NCBI RefSeq assembly: GCF_918797505.1
Contig: NC_092800.1
Span: 23,761,577-23,825,576 of the forward strand
Length of the DNA: 64,000 nucleotides
From: Bemisia tabaci
Taxonomy: Eukaryota; Arthropoda; Insecta; Hemiptera; Aleyrodidae
Direction: 5' to 3'
Shown here in pieces: positions 45,357 through 57,488 of the stretch. Position numbers and translations under genes: made by a program. The notes under the pieces are model-generated. The model had not been told where the DNA came from and ran no database searches. It worked only from the letters and a program-made list of their open reading frames with translations. Position 1 is the first letter of the stretch. Every line of letters starts with the position of its first letter.

Positions 45357-47572
45357 CTTTGTTGTCTTTACTTGCTTTATGTGTAGTTCCGTTTGATTTA
45401 GTTCATTAGTACATAGTTTCTTTTAACATGTTTCGTCGTTTCCTAGATAAGGAACGGAACTGCATTTCAAAGCAGCGAAATTTTAACCCGCAAAATGTAT
45501 TTTTCTGGGATCCTGTTGGAGGTCTTCACCTACAGATTCCACTGATTTTGCGCTTGATCCCAAGCAAATATCGGCAAATTTTTTTAGACTTTAAAACTTC
45601 AGACTTTTTTTATGTGCCTAACGTGATTTTCGAGTGAATTTACCCTTAGAAATATATTCAGTTGGCCTACATCTCTTGCGGCAGCAGACCCATTGTTGCA
45701 ATATGGGAAGAATTCAAAGTTTATAAAGCCAAACGTTTTCAAAGTTTTTAGCCCGTAGTTATGACAATATGGCAACTCGACCCATGCATTCAGCCCTAAG
45801 TCCGCGAGGAAAATTTGATAGATTTCATAATCTCCTTCTTCAGGGGAGGACTCTTTTAAGAAACAGGAATGCCTTCCGTTACGGCTTCAACTTTAAGAGC
45901 TGTTATTGAGTTAATTGTGGAGAAAACCACTAGGTAGCACTATTGTGTCTTTTTCAAAATTTGGATGGGATACATTTATTGAATCACAAATCTTTGCTGC
46001 ATGGAGGCAATCCATTCCACGGGTTCCGCTCGTCCCAGACTTATTATTAATGGAGTTCAAATCTGACGGATAAAGAGATACGTACAAATACTTGTTTCTA
46101 ATTTTGTTCGTCAAATTGCGTGCACCGCAAATGTGTACTACTTGTTAGGCACATAAGCATTCGTAAAAATTGAATGTCGACTCTTAAAATTTTGTTAAAA
46201 TGTGTTCCTTTCCAAAAATTACCAGTAAATAATTACGTTCTTAGCCCGTTTAGTCGCCATGTGCACAATAATTTACGGCCATTCAAATGGAATCTTACTT
46301 AAAAAATTAATATTGAGTCTTAAATTATTCAGATTGAACCAAATCGCTAATATTCGTTACTAAGACGAGTGCTGGAGCTAAAATAAAATTCTGTGATTAT
46401 AAAGGTTAAAAAATTGATGACAAATTTAAAATCCTATCTCGGGAAACTATGTGATTGTTTTTTAAAGTTCTGCGTCAAATTTTTTTCTCGCGAGTTATTG
46501 GGAATTAAAGTGATTTCTATTTAAGTCATTCAATTTAAGTTGTCTGAAGGAGCATTGGATTAAAATAGCGTATCATCTTCCGTTTTTTAATCATTGAAGA
46601 AACGCCACGCAAGTGCCCTGATCCGAACACAAAAGTACTAATTTTTTTCACGAAAAAAAAAAAAAAAATCATTTCGTCGTGAAATCCACAGAAAATCGCG
46701 AGGCAATTTTGTACGTTGGGATATTGAGAGACGGGAATTTTTATAACCGAGCGAATTTCACCATACAGACAATCCACTCCTGGGAGGGGCAAAACAAAAC
46801 AAAACGAATACGAGTACAAAAAAACGAGCAGCGGCAAACACAGAGCCGAGGGTTGAAACTTTTTGACCCTCAATTTCTCGCTTATAACGTCAATTTTAAA
46901 AAGTTTAAAGGGAAAGGAGCATTTTGTGATGTAAGTCGCATGCGTGACTGAAATATTTCCACTGACGTCAAAAACACGCAATTGGACGTGGACGTCGAAA
47001 AAGGATGACTCTCAAGTTATGCCTATCTCTTCTTTTTGCAAATAAAAACAAACAGAGAAAACTGATTTTAGACGCGTTTTATTTCCATTCTCCCTATTTT
47101 GTAAAAGTTATGTTCTGAAATCAACACTCAAATTCGCTTGATAACAGATAGCAAGAAAGCTGCTCGATCTGTTTATCAAACCAAGCCTTATCTGACAAAC
47201 TTGTGTCGCAAACTGCTTGATCGGACAATCATCTTCCAATCATGGAACCAATGCAATGCTCAACAAGTCAATGATAGGGCGAAAAATAGTGTTGATATGC
47301 GAGCGTAACTTTTACCCCACCCGATTACACCACTTGGATTGAAATAGCAGGGTATCGAAGATGTATAATTTTCGTACTCTTCTCTTTGGAACGGAGCACA
47401 CGTTTCAAGGTCAGGATTTTAAAACCCGAAAAATCCGCAAGTATTTAAGCCGCACGGAATTTATTCTCACAGTTCTATGTTTGATAGAGCTCTTCTTTTC
47501 TCTCCTTCTTTTTGTCTCCCCCCCCCCGCGAACGGCGCCTCAGTTCAGATATCGAAACAAAAGGACAAACCA

Positions 47573-47970
47573 TCTTGTCACGAAAAAAGAGAGCACAAAA
47601 AGGGCCAAAAAACCACAAATAAATTTTCTTTTAATCTTTTTTCCCCGTCACTAATTCAATGAAAATTTCTGACCACTCGACTATCACCGCAAATAGATAA
47701 CACAGCTTCCGCGAGCGACTCCAAGGGACCGTTGGAACCCGGAATACTTTCAAACAGAACTCGTTCCACAGATTCTAAACGAAGACAACTCGTCACAAAA
47801 AAAGAGAGCACACAAGGGGCCAAAAAACCACACAGCAAATTTTTGTTTGATCTTTTTGCCCCGTCACTAATTCAATGAAAATTTCTGACCACTCGACTAT
47901 TGCCGCAAATAGATAACACAACTTCCGCGAGCGACTCCAAAGGACCGTTGGAACCCGGAATACTTTCAAA
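47573..47970. repeat. Tandem duplication, period ~217 bp
   Basis: GTCAC(G/A)AAAAAAGAGAGCAC through GGAACCCGGAATACTTTCAAAC occurs twice with few differences. Confidence 0.85.
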
Positions 47971-47999
47971 CTTTATGAACTAATAAAAAACTAGGTATC

Positions 48000-48310
48000 C
48001 GTAGCATATCGCGCTCAAAATAACTCGCGGCGCTGCGTTCGCGTCCGGCTGCGTTAGCGGCGCCACCGGCGTTGCCCCCGCCCCCCTCCCCCCAATTTTA
48101 ACAGCCCCCCAACCCGCCCTCTCGCAGTGGGCAGCATCCGCCCACGCTCCCGCGCCGTGGAAAAAAAACGTGTCAAAAACTCGAGCGGGATACACTGAAC
48201 TCGGGCGTTTTCCCGCCCGGGCGAGCCAGCGCTGCGATCGGGCGTACAGGTAAAATTGGAGGCGCCGCGATGCACCCGAACTCTTTCATTAGGCGCGTCG
48301 TTCGTGCGTA
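48000..48310. promoter_or_regulatory. GC/CpG-rich island in intron
   Basis: This 300-bp block is strongly GC-rich with many CpGs and a C-rich tract. On the minus strand TTCAGTG near 48196 resembles an arthropod initiator. It lies upstream of the alternative first exon at 44684. It could be a promoter, but no donor or ATG ties it to a transcript. Confidence 0.25.
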
Positions 48311-48589
48311 ATTTTGAGATTAATAGGTCAGTTGCGCGTATCGCGGAATGGGCGCGTCCAGTTTCGGCATAAACAGCCTAATTCCGCATTGCTCCCATTC
48401 CATGTCCGTCAAAAGTTCCGGGATTCGGAGCTTTTTTGTTCCGAAGTCTCCCACTCCATGACCGTCCAAAGTTCCAGGATTCCTTTTAGATTTTTTCAAA
48501 AGTTCCGGAAAATGCAAAAGATCCGGAACATTTCGGGAATTTCAAAAGTTCCAGAAAATTCAGGAAAATCTCTAAAGTTCCGGAAGGTC

Positions 48590-48606
48590 CCGGGTTCGAG
48601 TCCCGG
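48590..48606 (+). other. tRNA T-arm / B-box-like motif
   Basis: CCGGG, TTCGAGT, CCCGG form a perfect T-arm-like hairpin, and GGTTCGAGTCC fits the RNA polymerase III B box. No A box or cloverleaf is found upstream, where the sequence is AAAGTTCCGGAA-type repeats. It is probably a tRNA-derived SINE remnant or chance. Confidence 0.35.
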
Positions 48607-49346
48607 TGGTGGCGACAAATTTTCACGGAACTGACAAGTGCATCTGAAACAGATTCTACTTGACCTTAATCCCTGAAAATTTGAAAGCCGGAGCATGGAC
48701 GTGGAGAAATCCCCTAATGTCTATTGACAATAAAATAATTTCTATGTTAAAACTAATGTCTATAAATGACTGTATAGTTTCCTAAGTTGATAAATAAACA
48801 GGAGTAGGGGCCAAATAATTTACAAAAAAAAAGTTCCGGAATTTGGACTAGTTCCGGGAAATGGGATCACTGCAATTCTGCACAAAGAGAACGAGACACT
48901 CTGCTAAAAAGGGTTGATAAAATGGTACAAGTTCCACACACTGTAATTTTTGAAAGCTGTGGTCAGTGCCTTGAAAGTCTTATAGCACAGCAACAGTGAA
49001 TATTGAGGAAGTTCACTGATCAGGTCTAACCCTCTAATTTTTGAAGTTTTCAATTTCTTCATTGGGCAGCAGAGCATTGAGCCTCTCGGAATTGATTAAT
49101 CAATCCACGGTCGATTGATTCGTCTTTATCATAATCATTTAGGAACTTCCGAAAATATGAGTTTTCTACCGCTTTTTGTGTGCATTTGAGTAAATACGAC
49201 TTAAAATCAAATAAGAGACAAAATATTTTCGGATGTGCTCATAACGTTACGTCAAAATTGAGGATTCGTTGATTCAATTAAATCTCCCTTAAAAATCTTT
49301 TTTTCACGTTCACGTGAGGGAACACTGGGTTAACTGCAAGGAAAAA

Positions 49347-49600
49347 TGGATCGCGTTTAACAGAAAGGAACTAAACCACATCAGCTTTTGCCAAATTTAA
49401 CTGGGTAATTTACTTTTTTACGAGAGGACTTTTATGTTGATTCCTTTGAAAATTTTAAGGAATTTTTTTGTAATATGGAACACATCTACTGAAATTTGCA
49501 CGAGCATCCGCACAACCATTTTCATGTAAAAAATTAAATTTTCCAATAAATTTGGCAATAGCTGATGTTCCTTGGTTCCTTTCTGTTTAACGCGGTCCAA
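49347..49600. mobile_element. MITE family G
   Basis: TGGATCGCGTTTAACAGAAAGG on the left pairs with CCTTTCTGTTTAACGCGGTCCA on the right. It ends 60 bp downstream of the donor of the 49660 exon. Confidence 0.85.
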
Positions 49601-49659
49601 ATGTAAGTGAAAAATATATTATTAACATATATTAATAAGCCTTGGAATTATTGTCTTAC

Positions 49660-49762
49660 CTCGCTGCTTGATTTGTGACTCAGCTAAGTAATCGCTTAAA
49701 ACACTTGCCTCCCTCCGTTGATCCCTTGGAAGAGGTGTCAATGACCGCGCTCTCTCCCGGAT
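49660..49762 (-). CDS. Exon: short basic linker
   Basis: A 103-bp exon with acceptor TTTCAG|ATC (phase 0) and donor CGAG|GTAAGA (phase 1). It encodes about 34 residues rich in Arg, Glu, Gln and Leu (begins IRERARSLTPL, ends SQIKQR). Only this frame is open; the two others contain stops. It carries no domain, and it joins in phase to the FN3 exon at 40433. It was found by splice sites, because it is too short to stand out as an open frame. Confidence 0.8.
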
Positions 49763-49800
49763 CTGAAATTTAAGAGTATCGGGAATTAATTGAGGAGATC

Positions 49801-50076
49801 TGCGGGCCGATTATTGAAATGTATAGACAAAGCTATAGACAAAGAAGACATAAGGAGTATAGGGCGATTCTATTGGTTGAAATGGGTGGTTCTTATAGAG
49901 TAAGGGGGTTAACTGATGGACTAACTATCGAGTCTCTCGTGAGTTGCCGTTAGTTAGTCTATTACCTACGCCCTTTGTCCATTGCAACCACCCGCTTCCA
50001 CCAATAGGATCCCTCCATATCCTTTTTGTCTTCTTTGTCTATTGCTTTGTCTATCAATTTCAATAATCAGCCCGCA
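49801..50076. mobile_element. Foldback element family C, intact
   Basis: About 276 bp with long inverted termini TGCGGGCCGATTATTG and CAATAATCAGCCCGCA. The GCTATAGACAAAG and CTTTGTCTATTGC motifs lie in opposite arms. It is non-coding, and serves as the empty-site reference for insertions in two other copies. Confidence 0.85.
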
Positions 50077-50326
50077 GTTGAATAATTAATCAATAATTAT
50101 TTTGATACTAAATGTACACAATCTTAATTGTCAACTCATTTCAAGTGCTCATTTTTTTCACCAACGCAGATTTCACGTTCTTTTGAGTCCGGGCCCGAAA
50201 TAAGACGCCCCTAGATGATTTTTCTTCTTTAAGATCTACTCCAATCCGTCTTAAACGTAGATATTTCATTGTACAGAATGAATTTTGAAGGAGATTTCAA
50301 GTCAAAGCTAATAAGTACATTTTAAA

Positions 50327-51890
50327 ATTTAGTTATAGGACATTTCGTCAACGATTTTTTGTCCGCGCACCTGTTTTTTCCAGTAATTTACGTCCACGCG
50401 CTTTTTCGGCACGGGAGTTTTGGTCCACGTGCCAGTTGAGACCCAAAGTTAATTGGCCCACATGTAAAAACAAACGACAATTGCTCACGACGTTTTTGGA
50501 TGGAAATGTAAAATGTCTTGGAAGAATGAGGGTTTGCTTGTTTTTTTTTGTTTTTTTTTTTTTCTTGTTTGGTCCAACGGAGAATAATATATAGTTGAGA
50601 GTTTTGGTAAAAATGGGGGAGCGTCAATTCCATGAGACAAAATTCACTAAAACTCTCTACACCTCTTTGATGTAACAGGACTTAATTATCTTTCAAGATT
50701 TTCCCACCTTATTATACCTGAACCGGATAAACCTCTATATTTGCCTCAGCTAAAGGCTCTTAGATTTTTCCAGTGTACGATAAGTATCTTGATTTATTTT
50801 GCGAGGAAAGATCTGTACTTTTAAAGGATGCCTGTCATTCATAATACGTTCAATTTCGTATAATACTGTGCAACACCTCTGTTGTGAAATAGTTGCTTCA
50901 GGCGCCGCCGCACGGCGGGCGGGCGGCCAGCGCGAAACGCGCATTGGCGCCTACAAACCTAAGTGGATACTTCAAGCATTGTGCAATGCGTGAAGTATCC
51001 ACTTAGGTTTGTAGGCGCCAGTGAGCCTCTCGCGCTGGCAGCACGCCGCTCCGCTCTCTTAGGCTTTAATATTTATACTCGCATTGTCAGCGTTTTTTAA
51101 CTCAGGATTTTGAAATGTTTGCACACTCTGCATTGATTATTCTCATTTAAATTGATGGGAAAAAATATGTATCAATTTATCAAAGGAGAATAATAATATA
51201 ATGTGTGTTTTTTAAATATTGGTGGTTCCGTGTCAAATTTAATGATTTCCAAAGCACTTTGATTTTTTATTTTACATTTTGTGCTTTTATTGTGCTGCAG
51301 CGAGGTATACGCGCAACCAAACGCTCAAAATTTGACGTATTTGACTCTAAAAGATCAATGTACAAATGGGTTAAAACTAAAGATTGCGTGCTTCTTGGTT
51401 TTTTTTCCTTCTTTTATTCATTTTTGCAGTTTCTGTCGGCACAACTGCGGCTTATTGAGATTAATGTCGCTTGGAACAGGGTTTTACAAATATTTGTCAC
51501 GTTTTAAAAATATAAATGTTTTCAAAATGAAGTAATAATTTCGTAAAGAAAAAATTAAAAAAAAAAAAAAAAGTACCTATACACATATAAGGTATATTGT
51601 ACATCGAATATTTTAAGGATAGAAATAAAACCAAATATTCACCAATGACAATTTAAAAAGATGATTCAAAAGGAGAAAGTAATAACATTTCATCTAGAAA
51701 ATGAGCAACCATAACGATACCTCCTTCTCTCTCAATTTCTCATTTCCATATTGTCAATATAATTTTACATTCCGACTAAAATATAACGCTTGAACCAAGT
51801 CACTGTTGCTTATTTTACGTGTGGGCGTAAACTACTGGACAAAAAAGGTGCGCGGACAAAAAATCGTCGACAAAATGTCCTGAAACCTAA
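50327..51890. mobile_element. 1.56-kb composite with inverted ends
   Basis: GGACATTTCGTCAACGATTT, TTTGTCCGCGCACCT and CCAGTAATTTACG at the left pair with CGTAAACTACTGG, AGGTGCGCGGACAAAA and AATCGTCGACAAAATGTCC at the right. It contains a perfect 76-bp hairpin at 50945-51020. No transposase is recognised. Confidence 0.7.
50945..51020. repeat. Perfect hairpin
   Basis: TGGCGCCTACAAACCTAAGT and ACTTAGGTTTGTAGGCGCCA bound two ~38-bp arms that are exact complements with almost no loop. The motif GCGCCTACAA is shared with repeats at 9549-9690 and 25320-25500. Confidence 0.9.
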
Positions 51891-52054
51891 AATTCTGGTT
51901 TAGACACGGGAGCCAAATCACTTAATGGAGTATTTTGATTTTATTGACAAGATGGAAGAGTTTTGCCACAAGCTTCATTTGGGAGGGGGAGGTGTCAAGA
52001 TTTAAAAAATTAGAATGGAATAGAATAGTTTTACTTTATTTATATCCTGGTAGG

Positions 52055-52185
52055 AATTATAAATTTTTCCAAAGGGAATCACGCCCACTTTTACGTTGTT
52101 TCTTATCCAACTTCCTAGAGCACACCCCATTTTTCCCACTGGTTCATAGTTCCGTTTAGCAGAAATACGTCTAATTGAATGACAT
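52055..52185. repeat. Dispersed repeat shared with 12600-12740
   Basis: GGGAATCACGCCCACTTTTACG, CTAGAGCACACCCC and TTTAGCAGAAATACGTCTAAT match 12640-12730 in the same orientation. Confidence 0.65.
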
Positions 52186-52265
52186 TTATAAACCCTACTG
52201 ATACGCGGTAACCTTTCCAATACGGGGATGCTCTTTGAAATTTTGAAATTGTCCGTGGTGTCTAG

Positions 52266-52429
52266 CAGTGGCGTGGCGTGAATGATCGAGTGTCGATATT
52301 TCCCCAGTTGAAACTGTGGTAAATAATCGATTATTAAGGTGTTCGCTGCGAACACCCTGTTTATCGATCCTTTTCTACAGGGTTAAATGGCAGATCAATC
52401 GATATATCGCAAAACACGCCACGCCACTG
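52266..52429. mobile_element. hAT-like palindromic MITE, family A
   Basis: The flanks GTGTCTAG and GTGCCTAG match at 7 of 8. The arms and centre are as in the other copies. It lies 56 bp from a second, independent insertion. Confidence 0.9.
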
Positions 52430-52485
52430 GTGCCTAGAGTTTTGCCCTGTACGATACTCCTTAAACAGATGGAGCCCGATACTTC

Positions 52486-52650
52486 CAGTGGCGAGGCGTC
52501 AATGATCGATTTATCGATATTTTCCCATTTGAAGCTATGGTGAAGTATCGATTATTAAGGTGTTCTTTGCAAACACCCTGTTCATCGATCCTTTTCCATG
52601 GGTTTAAATGACAGATCAATCGATATATCGCAGAGTACGCAACGCCACTG
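52486..52650. mobile_element. hAT-like palindromic MITE, family A
   Basis: The flanks GATACTTC and GATACTGC match at 7 of 8, differing from the duplication of the neighbouring copy. This is therefore a separate insertion, not a tandem duplication. Confidence 0.9.
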
Positions 52651-54791
52651 GATACTGCAGTCTCCCTTTCTTCTCTAACAGTGAGGTCAGACTTCTTTTT
52701 TTTTTAAATTGATGAGAAAGAGCGGAAGATTTTTGTCAGCCGGAGTAGACAATCGAGACGGTGTATCCTCACAACATGCATTGTGCCGCACCAAAACATG
52801 AGGCTAAATTTAGCTCTCGTGTGAAGGGTCAAAATCAATGAGAAGCACGGTGTGGCCACCCTGTATTGTAAATCTGTCGCCGCCCTCAGATTTCGGACGT
52901 TGATCAATGGGCCTCAATGAGCTGCCAATCTGATGTCACAGTTATGCGATAGCACTACTGTCGAGTTTCAATTTAAATTTGTTATTTTTGACGTGAGTCT
53001 AGACAGAGATAATTATTTTGGAGGCAAATGAGATATTTGGCAATGCCGAGAATGTCTTGTGACTTATGGCCCGAACTGTGATTGGTTGCAGTTTGATTTT
53101 CATTCAAGGGTCGGTACTTGTAATTTTCTTGCTGACAATCGAAAAAAAATCAATAATATGCTATGTCAGATACGGAGGTTTGTGCGAAAATATCGAAAGG
53201 AAAATGAAGTTGCTAGGTTGCGTCAGGAATCTGAGGAGGGATTTCATTTTTAAACGCTTTGCTGTATATGTTCGTCAAACTGACATTGCTGGGTAAATGT
53301 AAATTGTAAAATCTCTCACTATAAAAATCACTGTATACATTTTCCCGACAATTTATATGCCTGCTAGACGATTGCCGGGATACCCTCAAATTAATGGAGG
53401 AATGGAATGTGCTGAAGTCCTAGGAGTTAAATGTAAGACAATAGGATTTGATTGAATGGAACTGAGCAAACGAGACATAACTGCTTGTACATACAAATAC
53501 ACGCTCAATTTGATGTAATGAATTTGTCACAGATGGTATGAAATCGTATTTTGATGGTTGAGTACTATAGATTAATTTGAGAAATATCTCCATCAGGGTT
53601 GCAGGATTAATCCAGTTCTAACTTTCCCTGACTTTTGGAGAGCATTTCTTGACTCCTTGCACTGAAAGTCCCCGACTTCTTACGAAGAAAAAGGTTAATT
53701 TAAAAACAGTCATGCAAACTTTGAAGCACCGCAATTGTACGTGTGAAGTTGAAACTTGCAAAGAACTCGAATACAAACATGATCGCGAGAGCGGTGCTAA
53801 ATTCTAACCTCTGTAACTTATCTCAATGTCAATATCGAAATATTTTTCTGCGAGGAGAATCGAGTAAAAGTTACTGAATGTTCAACTGAGGAGGTCACTA
53901 AAAACACTACAATTACAATTGAAGTCACTCGTTTTTCAAACATCGCGTTACACACAAAGTACGACATACAACTATTCCAACTCCTGAGTCGCTCAAATCG
54001 TATCCATCGAGTTGAAGGCGAACTTAATTGCCCACTCCCGTTTTCAATTACTCAGAAATGAGCGTAAGGGCGGGGCTACACTCGCTTTTGCAGCTTATAT
54101 CAATGACAATTTTTCTGACACTTGCAACCCTGACTATCTGTAAAAAATTCTCATCCCAATAATAGCGGAGACATTGATCTACGAAGAACAAGGCGTGACC
54201 AATCATACGCATTTCTTTTAAAATTTGTCTTCTCCATCGCAATATAATGGGCAGTCTATATATCATACGCGTCTTCCAAAGGTGCTATCATGGAAAAAGG
54301 TTCATTTTGCGTTTGGGCAGAGCATTGTATTTCTCGCCAATAGATATGTAATGTTCAACCAGCGAAATATAATCCTACGATACGAGTAAGAGACTCCCTA
54401 TAAATTCGCCAAGATATTTTAAAAGCAATTTTACTTCATTGTCGTTTCTTGGACGAAGGAACGTTACTCCATTCCAAGGTTGCAAGATTGACTCAAACGA
54501 TTCAGTTTTTTACAAGTATGTACCCGTGCATTTTTATACCGAAATTTTTGTGATTTTTGCGTGAGATTGGAGGAAAAATAGTGAAATTTTCAGTTAGGAA
54601 TGCCCAACATTCTCCAGGTAATAATTCTCCAGGTGTACGAAGGGAAATTAAGCCACAATGAAACGTAGAATTACGTTCCTGCGTGACGGGAGCAACACGT
54701 ATTTGTGTAAGCCCATTCTTCGCAGAGTTAGAAGCAGGTCAACTGTTGAATAAAATCACGCACATGGAAGATGAATTTGGAAGTCACATAC
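52651..54791. other. Intron segment upstream of the linker exon
   Basis: It holds a dispersed CCCTGACTTTTGG-type repeat near 53590-53700 and otherwise AT-rich unique DNA. No exon was recognised. Confidence 0.55.
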
Positions 54792-54964
54792 CCGAACGGT
54801 GACGAATGCTCTATCACAGCCGTAAATATTCTTCGCAACGATGAAATAAGTTCCAGCGTCTGAAGGTTGTGCTCGCTTTAAGGTTAATCTCACGTAGTCG
54901 TCATAAGTCTCTTTCACAGTCCTGAAACTGTTCGTGATGTCTTTCACTCCTTTCATCCATGAAA
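54792..54964 (-). CDS. Exon: rest of Ig domain 3
   Basis: The acceptor GTTTCAG precedes TT TCA TGG in phase 1. It completes Ig 3: SWMKG (C-strand Trp), then DAGTYFIVAKN, where the F-strand Cys is replaced by hydrophobic residues. Ig 3 therefore has neither canonical Cys. The donor is CGG|GTATGT in phase 0. Confidence 0.9.
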
Positions 54965-55302
54965 CTGAAACGAAAGGAGAAAATCATATTAAGCAACTGA
55001 TTATTTATGTTTGGGTCGCCATACTAATCCGAGAGGCGTGAAATGTCTGAAAAATTCGAAAACAAGATGGTCGCTAGGCGGTGGAAGAGATTCCCCATTT
55101 CTGGGACAGATTTCCAGATTTTTCCGAGATTTCCCTTAAAAATTTGCATTCCGTGATGAATCTTGGATTTTCCCAGTTATTCTGGGTCCTAGACACCATG
55201 ATATAAAGACACTCCACAGGGTTGCCACAAGATTTAGAATATGAAATTCCCTGATACTTCCTTGATTTCTCTGACGCATTAAAGTGAAATTCACTGACAA
55301 AA

Positions 55303-55560
55303 TTGGACCGCGTTTAACAGAAAGGAACCAGGCCACATCAGTTTTTGCCAAATTTAACAGAACAATTTAATTTTTTACGAGAGAACGTTTGTGCAGATTC
55401 CTTTGAAAATTTTAAGGAATTCGTTTAGTGATGTGGAGAAAATTCACCAAAAATTTGCACGAAAAACCGCACAACCGTTTCCATGTAAGAAATTAAAATG
55501 CCCAGTTGAATTTGGCAATAGCTGATGTGGCTTGGTTCCTTTCTGTTTAACGCGGTCCAA
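55303..55560. mobile_element. MITE family G, second copy
   Basis: The ends TTGGACCGCGTTTAACAGAA and TTCTGTTTAACGCGGTCCAA are perfect inverted repeats. The interior is very close to the 49347 copy. A third fragment lies at about 36862-36896. Confidence 0.88.
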
Positions 55561-56317
55561 TTAAAGATATGCCAAATGGTTTAAATGGCATAATTTGAAA
55601 AAGCTTTTAAGCAAAATTTGTTGTTCGAAGTGTCAAACCCATTCTAGATAGCAAATAAAGGTGAGTTTATCATTTTCCCAGACACTTTCGTCATTTTCCT
55701 TGACATTTTCCCGGTTTTCCGGGATTCCCTGACTGTGGCAACCCTGACTCTAGCGTCCTTAAGGTGAATCCAGGCTTGGAACTTCGCGATTTGGCCACCA
55801 CGTCGCGCTGCTCAGAATAGCCGCATATATTTGCCAAAATAATAAAAACCGTAATACTTATTCAAGATTGGAGATCCAGGGATATGGCAACATACTTGAG
55901 GAACACTCAGTAAAAAATCTTCTCAAAATTCCCAAAAATAAAGTCTTAACTACGGCGGAAAGTAATTCCCATTGCGGCAATGGGAGAGAGAGAGACAGAA
56001 CATGAGGGATTCCGTTGCGCGCTCGGCCGCCGCCTCTGAGCTGAAAGTTTCAGCCGTACTTTCTCTGCGCGTGTAATTATAATTGCCAATATTTTTGGCT
56101 CAAAAAATCAAGCAAAAATTAATTCTATATCTTGTGGATCTGCTTTTTGTAATTCGAGGAATATTATTTCAGTAATCGTCGAAGGAAAGTGACATTCTCA
56201 GTGGTGACTGGTGGCGCTATCTCTAATCTTGAATTATCCCTAATCGAACCCTGGATTCACCTTAACACGTGGATTGACGTTCCTTCTCCTTGGACGATAC
56301 AATTTACGGATACGAAC

Positions 56318-56647
56318 CTTTGGGCTTGGGTGTTCCGGCGACCCGGAAGGACAGCGTGATGTCCTCGCCGACGACGAAGGTGAGGCTGGTGCTGGGCCGG
56401 TTGACGAACATCGCCGGGCGGTTGTTGCCGCGGACGTTGCCAGCGGACACGACCTCGATGGTGGCCGTCGTGTCCACGTATCCCAGCCCGGTGTACGCCC
56501 GGCAGACGTACTTGCCCGTCTCCTCCGGGGTGACGTCACTCACGATGAGAGTGTGCGTGTCCGGCTCCCGCACGTACCTGTAGCGCGAGGAGCTCGTTGA
56601 GATCGGCGTGCTACCCTTCAGCCAGGTCACGTCTGAGTAAGGGGTGC
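56318..56647 (-). CDS. Exon: rest of Ig domain 2 and start of Ig domain 3
   Basis: The acceptor TTCCAG precedes GC ACC in phase 1. It encodes VTWLKGS (C-strand Trp) and the F-strand motif ETGKYVC of Ig 2. It continues with a short linker into Ig 3, starting RPAMFVNRP with a B strand ITLSFRV that has no Cys. The donor is AAAG|GTTCGT in phase 1, so the codon continues as Val in the next exon (PKPKVSWMKG). The exon is GC-rich against its AT-rich introns. Confidence 0.9.
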
Positions 56648-56787
56648 CTGGAATGAACATGAAAAGGAATTAAACATTGTGCAAAATTCAAAATATACTG
56701 GAAAAATCACGACCGGACAGGTATGTTGTAATTATAAAATTTTACTTAGAAAATATACTTGGGACAGAAAGTTCGGTAACTATCTCC

Positions 56788-57318
56788 TGCGGGCTGATTG
56801 TTGAAATTGATAGACAGAGCTGTAGACAAAGAAGACATGAGGAGTACGGAGCGATCCTGTTGGTTGATATGGGTGGTTCTTATAGACTATGGGAGACAAT
56901 GATGGACTAACTAATGGGTCCCTCGTGAGTTCTGCCGTGCTAAGGAACAACGCCGTATGAATCTTCAGGCGTTGCCAAATTTCCCTTGATAAAGTAGCAA
57001 TTTACTGCGGTAATAGAGAAGATTTTTCTTACAATTTTTCGGACAATATTGTTTGCACTTTAGTCTAAAATATTTGAAAGTTTCAAGAGGAAATATGCAT
57101 AACTTTCTTCCAAAATGAACAGTTCATCGGGGGAAATTTGGCAACTCTTGAAAGTTCATACGGCGTTTTTCCTTAGCACGGCAGAGTTGCCGTTAGCTAG
57201 TCTATTACCTACCTCCTTTCTCCATTGCAACCACCCAAATTAACCAATAGGATCCCTCCATACTCCTTATGTTTCCTTTATCTATTGCTTTGCCTGTCAA
57301 TTTCAACAATCAGCCCGC
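56788..57318. mobile_element. Foldback element family C, interrupted
   Basis: It has the same termini as the 49801 copy. It is 531 bp long because it contains the 253-bp family B element plus 4 bp; without these it is 274 bp. Confidence 0.88.
56932..57184. mobile_element. MITE family B inserted into a family C element
   Basis: The full-length ends CTGCCGTGC and GCACGGCAG are flanked by AGTT on each side. The uninterrupted target GTGAGTTGCCGTTAG is present in the family C copy at 49939-49953, which fixes the boundaries and the duplication length. Confidence 0.93.
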
Positions 57319-57488
57319 CGAGGGTATGAGTCTTAAGACGTGCAAGTTGGCGACCAACGGCGCGACGTCGCACGATGGAAAGAGTCAATGGGAGAAGTCG
57401 GACAGATTGTGGAATCTTTAAAAGCTTATAACTCCGTTAATAAAAAACGTTGAGGAAACGATGGGCCTGTGGTGGTAGAGACGCTTAC

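Larger units (their letters stand above)
44961..49659. other. Intron between alternative first exon and linker exon
   Basis: It contains the 45135 foldback, the 47573 tandem duplication, the GC-rich island (48000), AAAGTTCCGGAA-type repeats (48410-48600) and a family G MITE (49347). 45.4-47.3 kb shows nothing recognisable. Confidence 0.6.

Noticed and set aside
45911..46114. Candidate exon between the linker exon and the 44684 exon
   Set aside because: It lacks splice sites in the needed phases (1 in, 2 out) and shows no domain-like sequence.
56240..56600. Ser/Arg-rich minus frame and two plus frames over the Ig 2/3 exon
   Set aside because: High GC removes stops in several frames; only one has Ig motifs and matching phases.
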